A program made the translations under genes and the position numbers. From Drosophila persimilis (Eukaryota > Arthropoda > Insecta > Diptera > Drosophilidae): DNA of 64,000 nucleotides. Shown here piece after piece: positions 34,209 to 42,000 of the stretch. Position 1 is the first letter of the stretch, and each line of letters begins with the position of its first letter. Location: NCBI RefSeq assembly GCF_003286085.1, contig NW_020825343.1, positions 1,606,754 through 1,670,753 of the forward strand. The letters run 5' to 3'. The notes beneath the pieces are model-generated. The model searched no databases, was not told where the DNA came from, and saw only the letters and a program-made list of their open reading frames with translations.

Positions 34209-36261
34209 AGGGGGCATTTCCCACAATTGTTGCGTACTTGATTTTGTTCTGCTGTTAATTTGAAAACAAGAGAAAACATTGTGGGAAATCCATTCGCCCA
34301 GCGATGCGCCAGAGGAATGCAACTGCAGCGGCAGTGGGGCAGTGGGGCAGGGAGGCAGCGGCACTTTCGGACGATTCACATCATCGTTTATTCAATTTTG
34401 GCCCCTTTTTTCCTATTATTTTCGCTGGATTGTTTGTCTTTCAAAGTTTACCTGTTCAGCGCAGATACTATATCCATTTGAGTGGGAAAAAGTTTTTCAA
34501 TTAGCCGCCTGGAGGGCTTTAATGCAATAATCGTTGCTCTATTGCAAGTCAAACACAGAGGAGCAACTCCTGAGGGGAGGGGGAAGCTCCTGAAAGTTTT
34601 TCATTATGTATTTGAGCCGAGACCATCATTGAATTTTCCCTTTTCTCTTGCTCTACTTGCAGGCCAACAGCGGCAAAATGGATGGCAATCCACTATCGGA
34701 AATTGAACAAATTGTCAGGGAGAGAACGGTAAGTGTTTGACCATCAGCAGAAGCAGCCAGAACTAACAAACTTTTACCCCATGTGCCCCCATGTGTGTTT
34801 GCCCTCGCCCTCGCAGGAACAACACGAGTCCAACAGCCGTGTGGATGTGGGAGGCGGCGAGAATGCCAGCACCAATGGACACGGACGCTCCCATGGCGGC
34901 ACCGATAACAATGAAGAGGTGAGTGGCGGGTCGAGCGTAAGAGCGTAACCCTTAAGGTCAGAAGTAACCGGCGGTTTACCATCCCATCCACAGAGCCACA
35001 GTGCTGTCAGCGACAAGGCAGCGGCTCTAAAGAAACGACAGTGCGTATTTGCCGAGTTGGTGTCCACCGAAGAGTCGTACGTGCAGGATCTCCAGGAGAT
35101 TGTCAACGGGTGAGTGCAGAAATCTTGTATCCATGTAGATATATTGTGTATAATATGATGTGTCCCTTACCTTAGCTATATGTCGGAGATCAACAACCCG
35201 AACAGTAATATACCCATGCCAGAGGACCTCAAGGGCGGCAAAATGAAGCTGGTTTTCAACAACATCAAGGACATTTACGAGTGGCACAGAGAGTAAGTAA
35301 CACAAAGAACCCAGAGAGGAGGCATATCTAAATGGTATTCCCTTTCGTTTCAGCTTCTTTTTGAGGGCCCTGCGTAACTGCCAGAAGTCGCCAGCGGATC
35401 TGGGCCCACTGGTCAAGCGTTCGGCCACAAAGTTCGCCCTGTATTACACGTACTGCAGCAACAAGCCCCTGTCCGAGTACATAGTCAGTGCACACTATCA
35501 GTATTTCGATTGCATACGCCAGAAGCTGGGACATCGCTTGGATGTAAGTGAATCTGTCGGAGATCTGTCTATGGCTATCTGTCGCTCACAATCCAATTTC
35601 TCTGCAGCTAAGCAACCTGATCATCAAGCCAGTGCAACGCATTACCAAATACGAGCTGTTGATCAAGGAGATCATCAAGGCCACGGAGGCCGCCGGGCTC
35701 TACAAGGAGGTGCCCATGCTGCAGGAGGCCTACCAGCATATGAAGGTCGTTGTGAAGACAGTGAACGACATGATGGTGGTGCTGCGCAGCCTGCAGGACT
35801 TCGATGGAGAGATCACTGCTCAGGGCAGTCTCCTGATGCAGGGGCCACTCAATTGTCTGGTGGATGCCGGACAGAAGCATCGAGAGCTGCAAGTTTTCCT
35901 TTTCCAGCAGATAATCATCTTTGCGGACATTGAGAAGGCAAAGAATCAGTACTCCAGCCCCACATTCAAATACCGATCGCATATACAGGTATGCCAGTGG
36001 TTTTTTCGACCCAAAGAACATCGAATTCATAGTCTTTCTCCTTGCTCACAGCTCAATCACATGCAAATGAAGGAATTGGGCGATTGTCGCTTTCAAATCA
36101 AGTCAACGGATCCCAACAAAATCCCCGAGGTCACAGTCGTGTGTCAGGCCTCAACGCAGGAGCGCTATGCTGACTGGCGCGATATGCTGAAAAAGATCTT
36201 GCAACAGCAAAACGATTTGATTTTCATGCTCTCCAATCCTCTGCAAACCAAAAACAAGTGA
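2..36261 (+). CDS. trio: Trio Rho guanine nucleotide exchange factor, long isoform (5' partial)
   Basis: Trio activates Rac/Rho-family GTPases by nucleotide exchange at the inner plasma membrane and controls axon guidance and dendrite shape in flies. Exons read here: 2-514, 571-2688, 2749-4680, 4744-4947, 21880-22159, 22233-22290, 29421-29511, 29637-29939, 34663-34728, 34817-34918, 34994-35109, 35176-35292, 35354-35543, 35608-35988, 36052-36261. Every junction is GT-AG and phases agree, giving 2226 residues in the window. Domain order is end of CRAL-TRIO (to about residue 60), spectrin repeats (about 80-1190), DH1 (about 1235-1415), PH1 (to about 1545), SH3 (about 1595-1660), DH2 (about 1900-2090) and PH2 (to about 2220). 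The fly protein is about 2260 residues, so only a short N-terminus is missing. It lacks the C-terminal Ig and kinase domains of vertebrate Trio, as known for the fly protein. Identity is secure; splice sites are by inspection. Confidence 0.95.
571..2688 (+). CDS. trio: trio exon: spectrin repeats
   Basis: A 2118-nt exon, phase 0 at both ends, beginning after CTCTTTTAG. It opens with a low-complexity Gly/Gln/Ser linker ([11 protein letters not shown] onward), then continuous helical spectrin repeats marked by W and heptad Leu patterns ([40 protein letters not shown]). Donor GTTTCT at 2689 is weak but the frame demands it. Confidence 0.93.
2749..4680 (+). CDS. trio: trio exon: last spectrin repeats, DH1 and most of PH1 (GEF1)
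   Basis: A 1932-nt phase 0 exon. Spectrin repeats continue ([31 protein letters not shown]), then a Ser/Gly linker near 3650-3720. The DH1 domain starts at about 3820 ([19 protein letters not shown]) with the conserved helix [18 protein letters not shown] near 4207, then PH1 strands. GEF1 of Trio proteins acts on Rac/RhoG. Confidence 0.95.
4744..4947 (+). CDS. trio: trio exon: end of PH1 and Ser-rich linker
   Basis: A 204-nt phase 0 exon. It begins [12 protein letters not shown], the C-terminal PH helix with its invariant Trp, followed by a Ser-rich linker ending DSDNK. Donor GTGAGT at 4948 opens the 17-kb intron. Unspliced, the frame closes nine codons on, at 4975-4977. Confidence 0.92.
4948..6560 (+). 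other. trio: trio intron, first part
   Basis: Non-coding start of the 17-kb intron. It has an AATAAA at 5060-5065 soon after the read-through stop, and a set of degenerate repeated segments around CTGTTCCCAGTATTCC (5007, 5153, 5259, 5527). No convincing exon was seen; the rest to 6560 is ordinary. Confidence 0.6.
6571..7545 (+). promoter_or_regulatory. Candidate internal promoter and untranslated first exon of trio
   Basis: A (CTCGCT)n/GAGA tract at 6571-6602 is followed by CTG repeats, then CG-containing GTGTGTTCGTGTGTCCGTGT at 6793-6812 and A-rich leader-like sequence (ACACGAAAACAAAAAC near 7478). The same order (GAGA tract, then the identical GT-rich word) occurs upstream of the first exon at 25220. 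I infer a transcription start for the isoform beginning at 12308. No TATA box and no certain donor seen. Confidence 0.35.
7546..11800 (+). other. trio: trio intron, low-complexity stretches
   Basis: No exon recognised. It contains TG runs (8872-8912), a CA run (9779-9806), a run of ATCCCA-like units (9861-9903), poly-A patches and an A/T-rich stretch at 10900-11340 of different composition that could be old transposon remnant. Confidence 0.5.
11801..12307 (+). promoter_or_regulatory. Upstream region or 5' UTR of the 12308 trio isoform
   Basis: Directly precedes ATG 12308. It has TG runs (11861-11889, 11927-11942) and a complementary CA run (11957-11978) able to pair in RNA, then A-rich sequence and a GAGA-rich stretch at 12257-12299. 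The transcription start cannot be placed; the region may be one untranslated exon or contain a splice acceptor. Confidence 0.35.
12308..12937 (+). CDS. trio: trio alternative first coding exon (SH3+GEF2 isoform)
   Basis: An open frame of 210 codons from ATG 12308 (context AATCATGA) to donor GGTACC at 12938, ending phase 0. That matches the phase 0 acceptor of the SH3 exon at 21880, predicting an isoform of about 847 residues without CRAL-TRIO, spectrin or GEF1. The leader starts [16 protein letters not shown], has Gly- and Ala/Pro-rich stretches, and ends with a basic Ser-rich segment ([12 protein letters not shown] at 164-175, RQHTID at 188-193). An in-frame start further upstream is only a GTG, so ATG 12308 is chosen. 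I infer this is the leader of the medium or short fly Trio forms. Bias against frame 3 stops over 630 nt and the phase match support coding. Confidence 0.8.
15507..15536 (+). repeat. (GAAC)n microsatellite
   Basis: Seven near-perfect copies of GAAC in the trio intron. Confidence 0.9.
19100..19165 (+). repeat. 21-bp minisatellite
   Basis: About three copies of TCAGACTCCTGCTCCTCCTC plus one base, with degenerate flanking copies. Period 21 keeps frames open in all directions, explaining the Pro- and Ser-rich chance ORFs here. Confidence 0.8.
21188..21206 (+). repeat. Homopolymer C tract (19 C)
   Basis: An uninterrupted run of 19 cytosines within a pyrimidine-rich stretch, about 670 nt upstream of the SH3 exon. 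It is complementary to the G tract at 21364. Confidence 0.9.
21364..21383 (+). repeat. Homopolymer G tract (20 G)
   Basis: An uninterrupted run of 20 guanines flanked by further G runs (GGGGA before, AGGGGG after). It can form a G-quadruplex or pair with the C tract 160 nt upstream. Confidence 0.9.
21880..22159 (+). CDS. trio: trio exon: SH3 domain
   Basis: Acceptor TTTCCAG precedes [18 protein letters not shown]. The exon encodes an SH3 domain with ALYDY-type start (VVADYIA), a basic/acidic RT-loop region and the final [11 protein letters not shown] strand. It ends phase 1 at donor GTAAGT. It is shared by the long isoform (joined from 4947) and the isoform starting at 12308. Confidence 0.92.
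22233..22290 (+). CDS. trio: trio exon: short linker after SH3
   Basis: A 58-nt exon between TTTTGCAG and GTAAGA. It completes Gly, reads [18 protein letters not shown] and leaves phase 2, which joins to 29421 as [11 protein letters not shown]. Its small size makes it easy for gene finders to miss. Confidence 0.85.
23362..24682. mobile_element. Possible non-autonomous inserted element with inverted ends
   Basis: Nested inverted repeats bracket an A/T-rich block: GGGATACCCT at 23362-23371 with AGGGTATCCC at 24673-24682; a GATA tract at about 23779-23885 with a TATC tract at 24603-24618; ATGGGCATTTCCCTG at 23890-23904 with its complement (one mismatch) at 24556-24570. No coding capacity. It could be a degenerate transposon remnant or chance hairpins; no target-site duplication was established. 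Confidence 0.3.
23779..23885 (+). repeat. GATA/GATT degenerate microsatellite
   Basis: Runs of GATAGATAGATTGATGGATA units, partly interrupted, inside the trio intron. Confidence 0.8.
24720..25219 (+). promoter_or_regulatory. Candidate promoter and 5' UTR of the trio GEF2-only isoform
   Basis: A CT/GAGA tract at 24749-24782 is followed by CG- and GTGTG-rich sequence (the 20-mer at 24901-24920 is identical to one at 6793) and by ATG 25220. A weak initiator-like AACAGTT lies near 25035. No TATA box. It looks like a GAGA-type, TATA-less fly promoter; the exact start is unknown. Confidence 0.45.
25220..25659 (+). CDS. trio: trio alternative first coding exon (GEF2-only isoform)
   Basis: An open frame from ATG 25220 ([18 protein letters not shown]) to donor AG|GTTAGT at 25660 leaves phase 2. 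This is exactly the phase of the exon ending at 22290, and it joins 29421 to read [15 protein letters not shown]. The product would be about 671 residues with only the linker and GEF2. The leader is Asn-rich with LNLNLNLN and [10 protein letters not shown] runs, has the basic segment [10 protein letters not shown] (81-90) containing an RSxSxP 14-3-3-type motif, and a Cys cluster (CVCCQ). The in-frame upstream ATG at 25145 is possible but gives a hydrophobic/Cys tract and is less likely. Confidence 0.78.
25660..29420 (+). other. trio: trio intron
   Basis: About 3.8 kb, no exon recognised. It holds an alternating CA/CG run (27723-27758), GAGA runs (28692-28712, 29357-29381) and an A/T-rich block at 28040-28430. 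Confidence 0.6.
27723..27758 (+). repeat. Alternating (CA)n(CG)n tract
   Basis: About 35 nt of strict purine-pyrimidine alternation including CGCGCGCG, the classic composition for Z-DNA. Intronic. Confidence 0.8.
29421..29511 (+). CDS. trio: trio exon: linker (common to all isoforms)
   Basis: A 91-nt exon after CATTTCCAG, reading [15 protein letters not shown] and ending phase 0 at GTGAGT. It can be joined from either 22290 or 25659, both phase 2, so it is the first exon shared by all three isoforms. Confidence 0.9.
29637..29939 (+). CDS. trio: trio exon: polyglutamine and Pro/Gly linker
   Basis: A 303-nt phase 0 exon after TTTTGCAG. A mixed CAG/CAA glutamine run at about 29673-29705 is followed by an AGAGAGAG tract from GGAGCC repeats and an acidic/proline segment. 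It is low complexity, so length is probably polymorphic. Donor GTGAGT at 29940. Confidence 0.88.
29940..34662 (+). other. trio: trio intron
   Basis: About 4.7 kb, no exon recognised. Contents are CA/TG runs (32228-32246, 32698-32724, 34158-34208), GTC repeats near 32851-32875 and ordinary intron sequence. Confidence 0.6.
34663..34728 (+). CDS. trio: trio exon: linker before DH2 (22 codons)
   Basis: A phase 0 exon, [20 protein letters not shown], between CTTGCAG and GTAAGT. The SEIEQIV segment looks helical. Confidence 0.85.
34817..34918 (+). CDS. trio: trio exon: linker before DH2 (34 codons)
   Basis: A phase 0 exon after CCTCGCAG, beginning [14 protein letters not shown] and ending TDNNEE at donor GTGAGT. 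It is Gly/Asn/His-rich and unstructured. Confidence 0.84.
34994..35109 (+). CDS. trio: trio exon: start of DH2 (GEF2)
   Basis: After CCACAG the exon reads [19 protein letters not shown] and [19 protein letters not shown], the first DH helix (CR1). It ends phase 2 at GTGAGT. GEF2 of Trio proteins acts on RhoA. Confidence 0.92.
35176..35292 (+). CDS. trio: trio exon: DH2
   Basis: Acceptor CCTTAG. It continues [12 protein letters not shown] ... [13 protein letters not shown], the DH CR1-CR2 region, and ends phase 2 (GA|GTAAGT). Confidence 0.91.
35354..35543 (+). CDS. trio: trio exon: DH2
   Basis: Acceptor TTTCAG. It reads [18 protein letters not shown] through [17 protein letters not shown] to GHRLD, phase 0 at GTAAGT. 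Mid-DH helices. Confidence 0.92.
35608..35988 (+). CDS. trio: trio exon: DH2 core helix and PH2
   Basis: Begins [18 protein letters not shown], the CR3 helix that contacts the GTPase, and runs through the DH-PH linker into the PH2 strands ([15 protein letters not shown]). Phase 0 donor GTATGC. Confidence 0.94.
36052..36261 (+). CDS. trio: trio terminal coding exon: end of PH2 and stop
   Basis: After GCTCACAG it reads [18 protein letters not shown] ... [16 protein letters not shown], the PH C-terminal helix with its conserved Trp, and ends at TGA 36259-36261. No further domain follows, as expected for fly Trio. Confidence 0.94.
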   Translation, partial: LNHMQMKELGDCRFQIKSTDPNKIPEVTVVCQASTQERYADWRDMLKKILQQQNDLIFMLSNPLQTKNK

Positions 36262-38690
36262 GAAACAACAAGAGAGAAAGAGAGATAAAGCAGCAGCAGC
36301 AGCAGTGTTAGATTCCAAATGAAGCAAAGCAAAACAAACGAAAGTATAAGAAGAAAATGATATTGTAATGTGTTTTTGGGCGAAGCCGAATGCGAATGCG
36401 AAGGCATGCCCATACCCCCACCCAAGTGAGCATTTGCCTCGCACTTGTTTTCTCCGTCTGTTTAATGTATTCGTTTTGCTCACATACTCAAAAAATCCTA
36501 ATTTGTACGAGTAGTAATTTTAATTTATTTATTTTGTCATTCATCTGCGTTCATTGGCGTTCCGCGTTCCGCGCCCGGCACTCGGCACTCGGCGCTCGGC
36601 TTTCACCGTTTCTGTTTTATGTTGTCCGATTTTGTGTTTTTGTTTGTGTATGAAACGCAAAGTATTATATGCTCAAGAATACCTTCGATACCTTCTTTTT
36701 TTTTTTGTTTTTTTGTATTAACATTGTGTGCATTTTTAAACTTATTTGCAATGAACGGCTACCGAGATTTACTCAGAAATCAAAAAGCAATTTACATTTT
36801 TTTTTTGTCGTCTTTCGTATTATTCGCGCAGAAGGCATAAAACTATTTTACGAGTGTAACTGTACTTTTAGTCCTTAGTTGTCAAGTTTAGATTTAGTTG
36901 TAATAATTTTGCTTTAGACTAGATCTTCATTGTGTAATGAGGCACCTGCACTCGAGTGCAGGAAACTTCGTGAAAGTAATCTAAGTTTAATTTTAGTTTC
37001 TATTGATGGAAATGCAATGCAAATCGTATTTGCACATTATGTTCCACAAATGTAACATAAAATATGTAAGCTTTAAAAGTAAATCAAAACCAGAATCACT
37101 AAGTTTATAATTTTTGGAGTATTTAATTTAAATTATGCATAAAAATAAAAACAAAATGCCTGCTCAGTTATAAATCGAATCAAATCGTACGATTTTCTGT
37201 TTACTCATCCTTCACATTTGTTATCTTTTCTTTGGTTCTACACACATACAAACAACATAAATGATGAAATGATAGCGTGTAAGAGTGAAAAATGGAAGAA
37301 ATGGAAACCAAAATACCTTATAGATCTTGCTTAAGCGAATCCCGAAACTAATCTGTAAACCCAAAGCATTTTTGAAGCATACTCTCTTTTTGGTGTCTGT
37401 GCGTTATTGTAAGTTGATGATCGCGTCGAGGGGAAGTAGGAAGGGCAGGAGGACAGGATAATGTACAGTGTAGAATACGATAAGTCAGTCAGATAAATAA
37501 CGGATACGTGTCTCTCTATCTCTCTATCTACATATATGTATCTTTATATCTATATCTCTCAAGCAAGTACTTTACAAATTGATAACCGCAGATGGACCAG
37601 GATTTGAATATTATGTATAAAAGCACGTTGCAAAAGTTACTAAGCGGTTGTTCACACACACACACACACCACCCAAAAACAATTTCGACTTTGAAAGCAC
37701 ACATACACACACACACACAAACACCCCACAGCAGTAACACTGGCAACAACAGTCTGGAACATGAATGCAATTTGAAATACATATATCAGAACTCGATGAA
37801 GAAGAAAAACAATAATGATTTAGCATAGCTAAATGTGTAGGGAAAGCGAAGCAAACGATGTGAAAGACGAACATGAAATGTATTTTTTTTTACAAAAATT
37901 GTGAAACGAACCTCCGGCATATTCATAATTAATGTTAAAGAACGGGGACAACGGATCGATAGATCGATGGATCGACGACACCCAAAAAGCAAGCAAACGC
38001 ACAGAGAAAACTCAAATGGCCACAACATTTTTCTACATTTTTGCACTACCAGAAAACCAGAAGAGAAGAGAAGAGTAGAGAAGAGCAGCTCACAACAGAT
38101 TGAGATTGAGATTACGATTAAGACATACAGACAGAAGGAAAGACCATTCGATCATTCGGTGGGTATCTAGGCCCAACCATGTATCATACGGAATTCAATT
38201 TTCAACTATAATTATTGCACTTAACATTTAACTAATTGTTGTACTTTAACCTCCAAGAGACGGCGGCAGCAGGCACCTGTGTGGGCCGGGCCAGCGATTG
38301 TGGAAATTCTAGATAATTGTGGTGTAATTGAAATGTGTGTGTTTAGTTTATCAAATTAATCTAAATAAATACGTATTTATTACATATAGTACGACATTAT
38401 GTACGCCAGTGCAATGCCAACAGCATTCAAGTAAACGTGTTAATCTGTGTTTTAGCCAAGTAAGCAGGAGGATCCACGGCCAGCAAGGCCTAACATTTGG
38501 GAGCACTCCCCATCCACAAGATTCAAGAACAAGCGCCCCTTAGCCCAGGCTTAATCAACAAATATATATATTAATATATCCAGAAATCAATATACGAATT
38601 GTATGTACCCAACAAACGCATGTAATCTGAATTTAAAAATTTTCAAAGTGAATAATAAAAGCAAAAGTAGCTGAATAAACAGAACGGAAA
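36262..38690 (+). other. trio: trio 3' UTR
   Basis: A/T-rich non-coding sequence directly after the trio stop. It holds CA and T runs and several AATAAA signals: 38364-38369 and a pair near 38654-38659 and 38674-38679 that probably mark the distal end. Extent is inferred. Confidence 0.6.
38654..38679 (+). terminator. Candidate distal polyadenylation signals of trio
   Basis: Two AATAAA hexamers at 38654 and 38674, with no further coding sequence before the tandem array at 39022. A weaker upstream alternative is AATAAA at 38364. Confidence 0.5.
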
Positions 38691-39021
38691 GAGCTAGACA
38701 AACTTTAGGGTCGAGCTGTGAAGATAGGTAAAATACACACACACATATCTATGGGCTGTCAAATGGTGTACAAATCTTTCTTTGCATTTCAGCTGTATAT
38801 GTATGACTGGGGAAAATATCCTTGATAAGGACTCCATCATTGAATTTGCCGCACCCTTATCCACGCACTGGCCCATTCTCTCTCTATCTCTCCCACACAC
38901 TTATAATCGTGCGGTGTGCGCCCTCTGGTGGAGGGTAGCAGCACAAAACGAGTGGTGTTGGTGTCAAAAATGAAACAGAGAGAGACGGATGTATCGGAAT
39001 AAAAACATTTTCGGAACGAAG
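38691..39021. other. Spacer between trio 3' end and the tandem array
   Basis: A short non-coding stretch with CA runs; no gene or repeat unit recognised. The array begins within a monomer at about 39022. Confidence 0.5.
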
Positions 39022-42000
39022 CGTGGCATGTCTTTTCGTGATCGGGAGAATCCTGCCAATCGATTGGCACTAGAAAAAAGGACATCTATGTCCTCACGAT
39101 TTTCGCAAAAAATCATGATGTAACCATCATTGAATTTGCCAAAAATCGGCCTCATTTTCGTAGTCGAGATTTCGATGCCGATCGACTGTCTGGATCTCCC
39201 CGATCCTGGGCGAGTGGGTCCTGCACCGATCTGGCCCCATTTGTCTGAGATATAGCATTCCAAAGATTCTGATTTTCACACCATTAAAATACTGGTTTCT
39301 TCTGCAGGCTATATCTCGGCTAAACAGCGGCCGATCGGGGTGCGGCATGTCTTTTCGTGACCGAGAGAGTCCTCCCAACCGATTGGCACCAGAAAAAAGG
39401 ACATCTATGTGCTCACGATTTTCGCAAAAAATCATGATGTAACCATCATTGAATTTGCCAAAAATCGGCCTCATTTTCGAAGTCGAGATTTTGATGCCGA
39501 TCGACAGTCTGGATCCCCATGATCCTGGGCGAGTGGGTCCTGCACCGATCTCGCCCCATTTGTCTGAGATATAGCATTGCAAAGATTCTGGTTTTCACAC
39601 CATTAAAATACTGGTTTCTTCTGCAGGCTATATCTCGGTCAAACAGCGGCCGATCGGGGCCTGGCATGTCTTTTCGGGATCGGGAGAATCCTGCCAATCG
39701 ATTGGCACTAGAAAAAAGGACATCTATGTCCTCACGATTTTCGCAAAAAATCATGATGTAACCATCATTGAATTTGCCAAAAATCGGCCTCATTTTCGAA
39801 GTCGAGATTTCGATGCCGATCGACTGTCTGGATCCCCATGATCCTGGGCGAGTGGGTCCTGCACCGATCTCGCCCCATTTGTCTGAGATATAGCATTGCA
39901 AAGATTCTGGTTTTCACACCATTAAAATACTGGTTTCTTCTGCAGGCTATATCTCGGCTAAACAGCGGCCGATCGGGGTACGGCATGTCTTTTCGTGATC
40001 GGGAGAATCCTGCCAATCGATTGGCACTAGAAAAAAGGACATCTATGTCCTCACGATTTTCGCAAAAAATCATGATGTAACCATCATTGAATTTGCCAAA
40101 AATCGGCCTCATTTTCGAAGTCGAGATTTCGATGCCGATCGACTGTCTGGATCCCCATGATCCTGGGCGAGTGGGTCCTGCACCGATCTGGCCCCATTTG
40201 TCTGAGATATAGCATTCCAAAGATTCTGATTTTCACACCATTAAAATACTGGTTTCTTCTGCAGGCTATATCTCGGCTAAACAGCGGCCGATCGGGGTGC
40301 GGCATGTCTTTTCGTGACCGAGAGAGTCCTCCCAACCGATTGGCACCAGAAAAAAGGACATCTATGTGCTCACGATTTTCGCAAAAAATCATGATGTAAC
40401 CATCATTGAATTTGCCAAAAATCGGCCTCATTTTCGAAGTCGAGATTTTGATGCCGATCGACAGTCTGGATCCCCATGATCCTGGGCGAGTGGGTCCTGC
40501 ACCGATCTGGCCCTATTTGTCTGAGATATAGCCTTGCAAAGATTCTGGTTTTCACACCATTAAAATACTGGTTTCTTCTGCAGGCTATATCTCGGCTAAA
40601 CAGCGGCCGATCGGGGTGCGGCATGTCTTTTCGTGATCGGGAGAATCCTGCCAATCGATTGGCACTAGAAAAAAGGACATCTATGTCCTCACGATTTTCG
40701 CAAAAAATCATGATGTAACCATCATTGAATTTGCCAAAAATCGGCCTCATTTTCGTAGTCGAGATTTCGATGCCGATCGACTGTCTGGATCTCCCCGATC
40801 CTGGGCGAGTGGGTCCTGCACCGATCTGGCCCTATTTGTCTGAGATATAGCATTGCAAAGATTCTGGTTTTCACACCATTAAAATACTGGTTTCTTCTGC
40901 AGGCTATATCTCGGCTAAACAGCGGCCGATCGGGGCCTGGCATGTCTTTTCGTGATCGGGAGAATCCTGCCAATCGATTGGCACTAGAAAAAAGGACATC
41001 TATGTCCTCACGATTTTCGCAAAAAATCATGATGTAACCATCATTGAATTTGCCAAAAATCGGCCTCATTTTCGTAGTCGAGATTTCGATGCCGATCGAC
41101 TGTCTGGATCTCCCCGATCCTGGGCGAGTGTCTGAGATATAGCATTCCAAAGATTCTGATTTTCACACCATTAAAATACTGGTTTCTTCTGCAGGCTATA
41201 TCTCGGTCAAACAGCGGCCGATCGGGCCTGGCATGTCTTTTCGTGACCGAGAGAGTCCTCCCAACCGATTGGCACCAGAAAAAAGGACATCTATGTGCTC
41301 ACGATTTTCGCAAAAAATCATGATGTAACCATCATTGAATTTGCCAAAAATAGGCCTCATTTTCGAAGTCGAGATTTTGATGCCGATCGACAGTCTGGAT
41401 CCCCATGATCCTGGGCGAGTGGGTCCTGCACCGATCTCGCCCCATTTGTCTGAGATATAGCATTGCAAAGATTCTGGTTTTCACACCATTAAAATACTGG
41501 TTTCTTCTGCAGGCTATATCTCGGCTAAACAGCGGCCGATCGGGGCCTGGCATGTCTTTTCGTGATCGGGAGAATCCTGCCAATCGATTGGCACTAGAAA
41601 AAAAGACATCGATTTCCTCACGATTTTCTCGGCTAAACAGCGGCCGATCGGGGCCTGGCATGTCTTTCCGTGATCGGGAGAATTCTGCCAATCGATTGGC
41701 ACTAGAAAAAAAGACATCGATTTCCTCACGATTTTCGCAAAAAATCATGATGTAACCATCATTGAATTTGCCAAAAATCGGCCTCATTTTCGTAGTCGAG
41801 ATTTCGATGCCGATCGACTGTCTGGATCTCCCCGATCCTGGGCGAGTGGGTCCTGCACCGATCTGGCCCTATTTGTCTGAGATTCAGCATTGCAAAGATT
41901 CTGGTTTTCACACCATTAAAATACTGGTTTCTTCTGCAGGCTATATCTCGGCTAAACAGCGGCCGATCGGGGCCTGGCATGTCTTTTCGTGATCGGGAGA

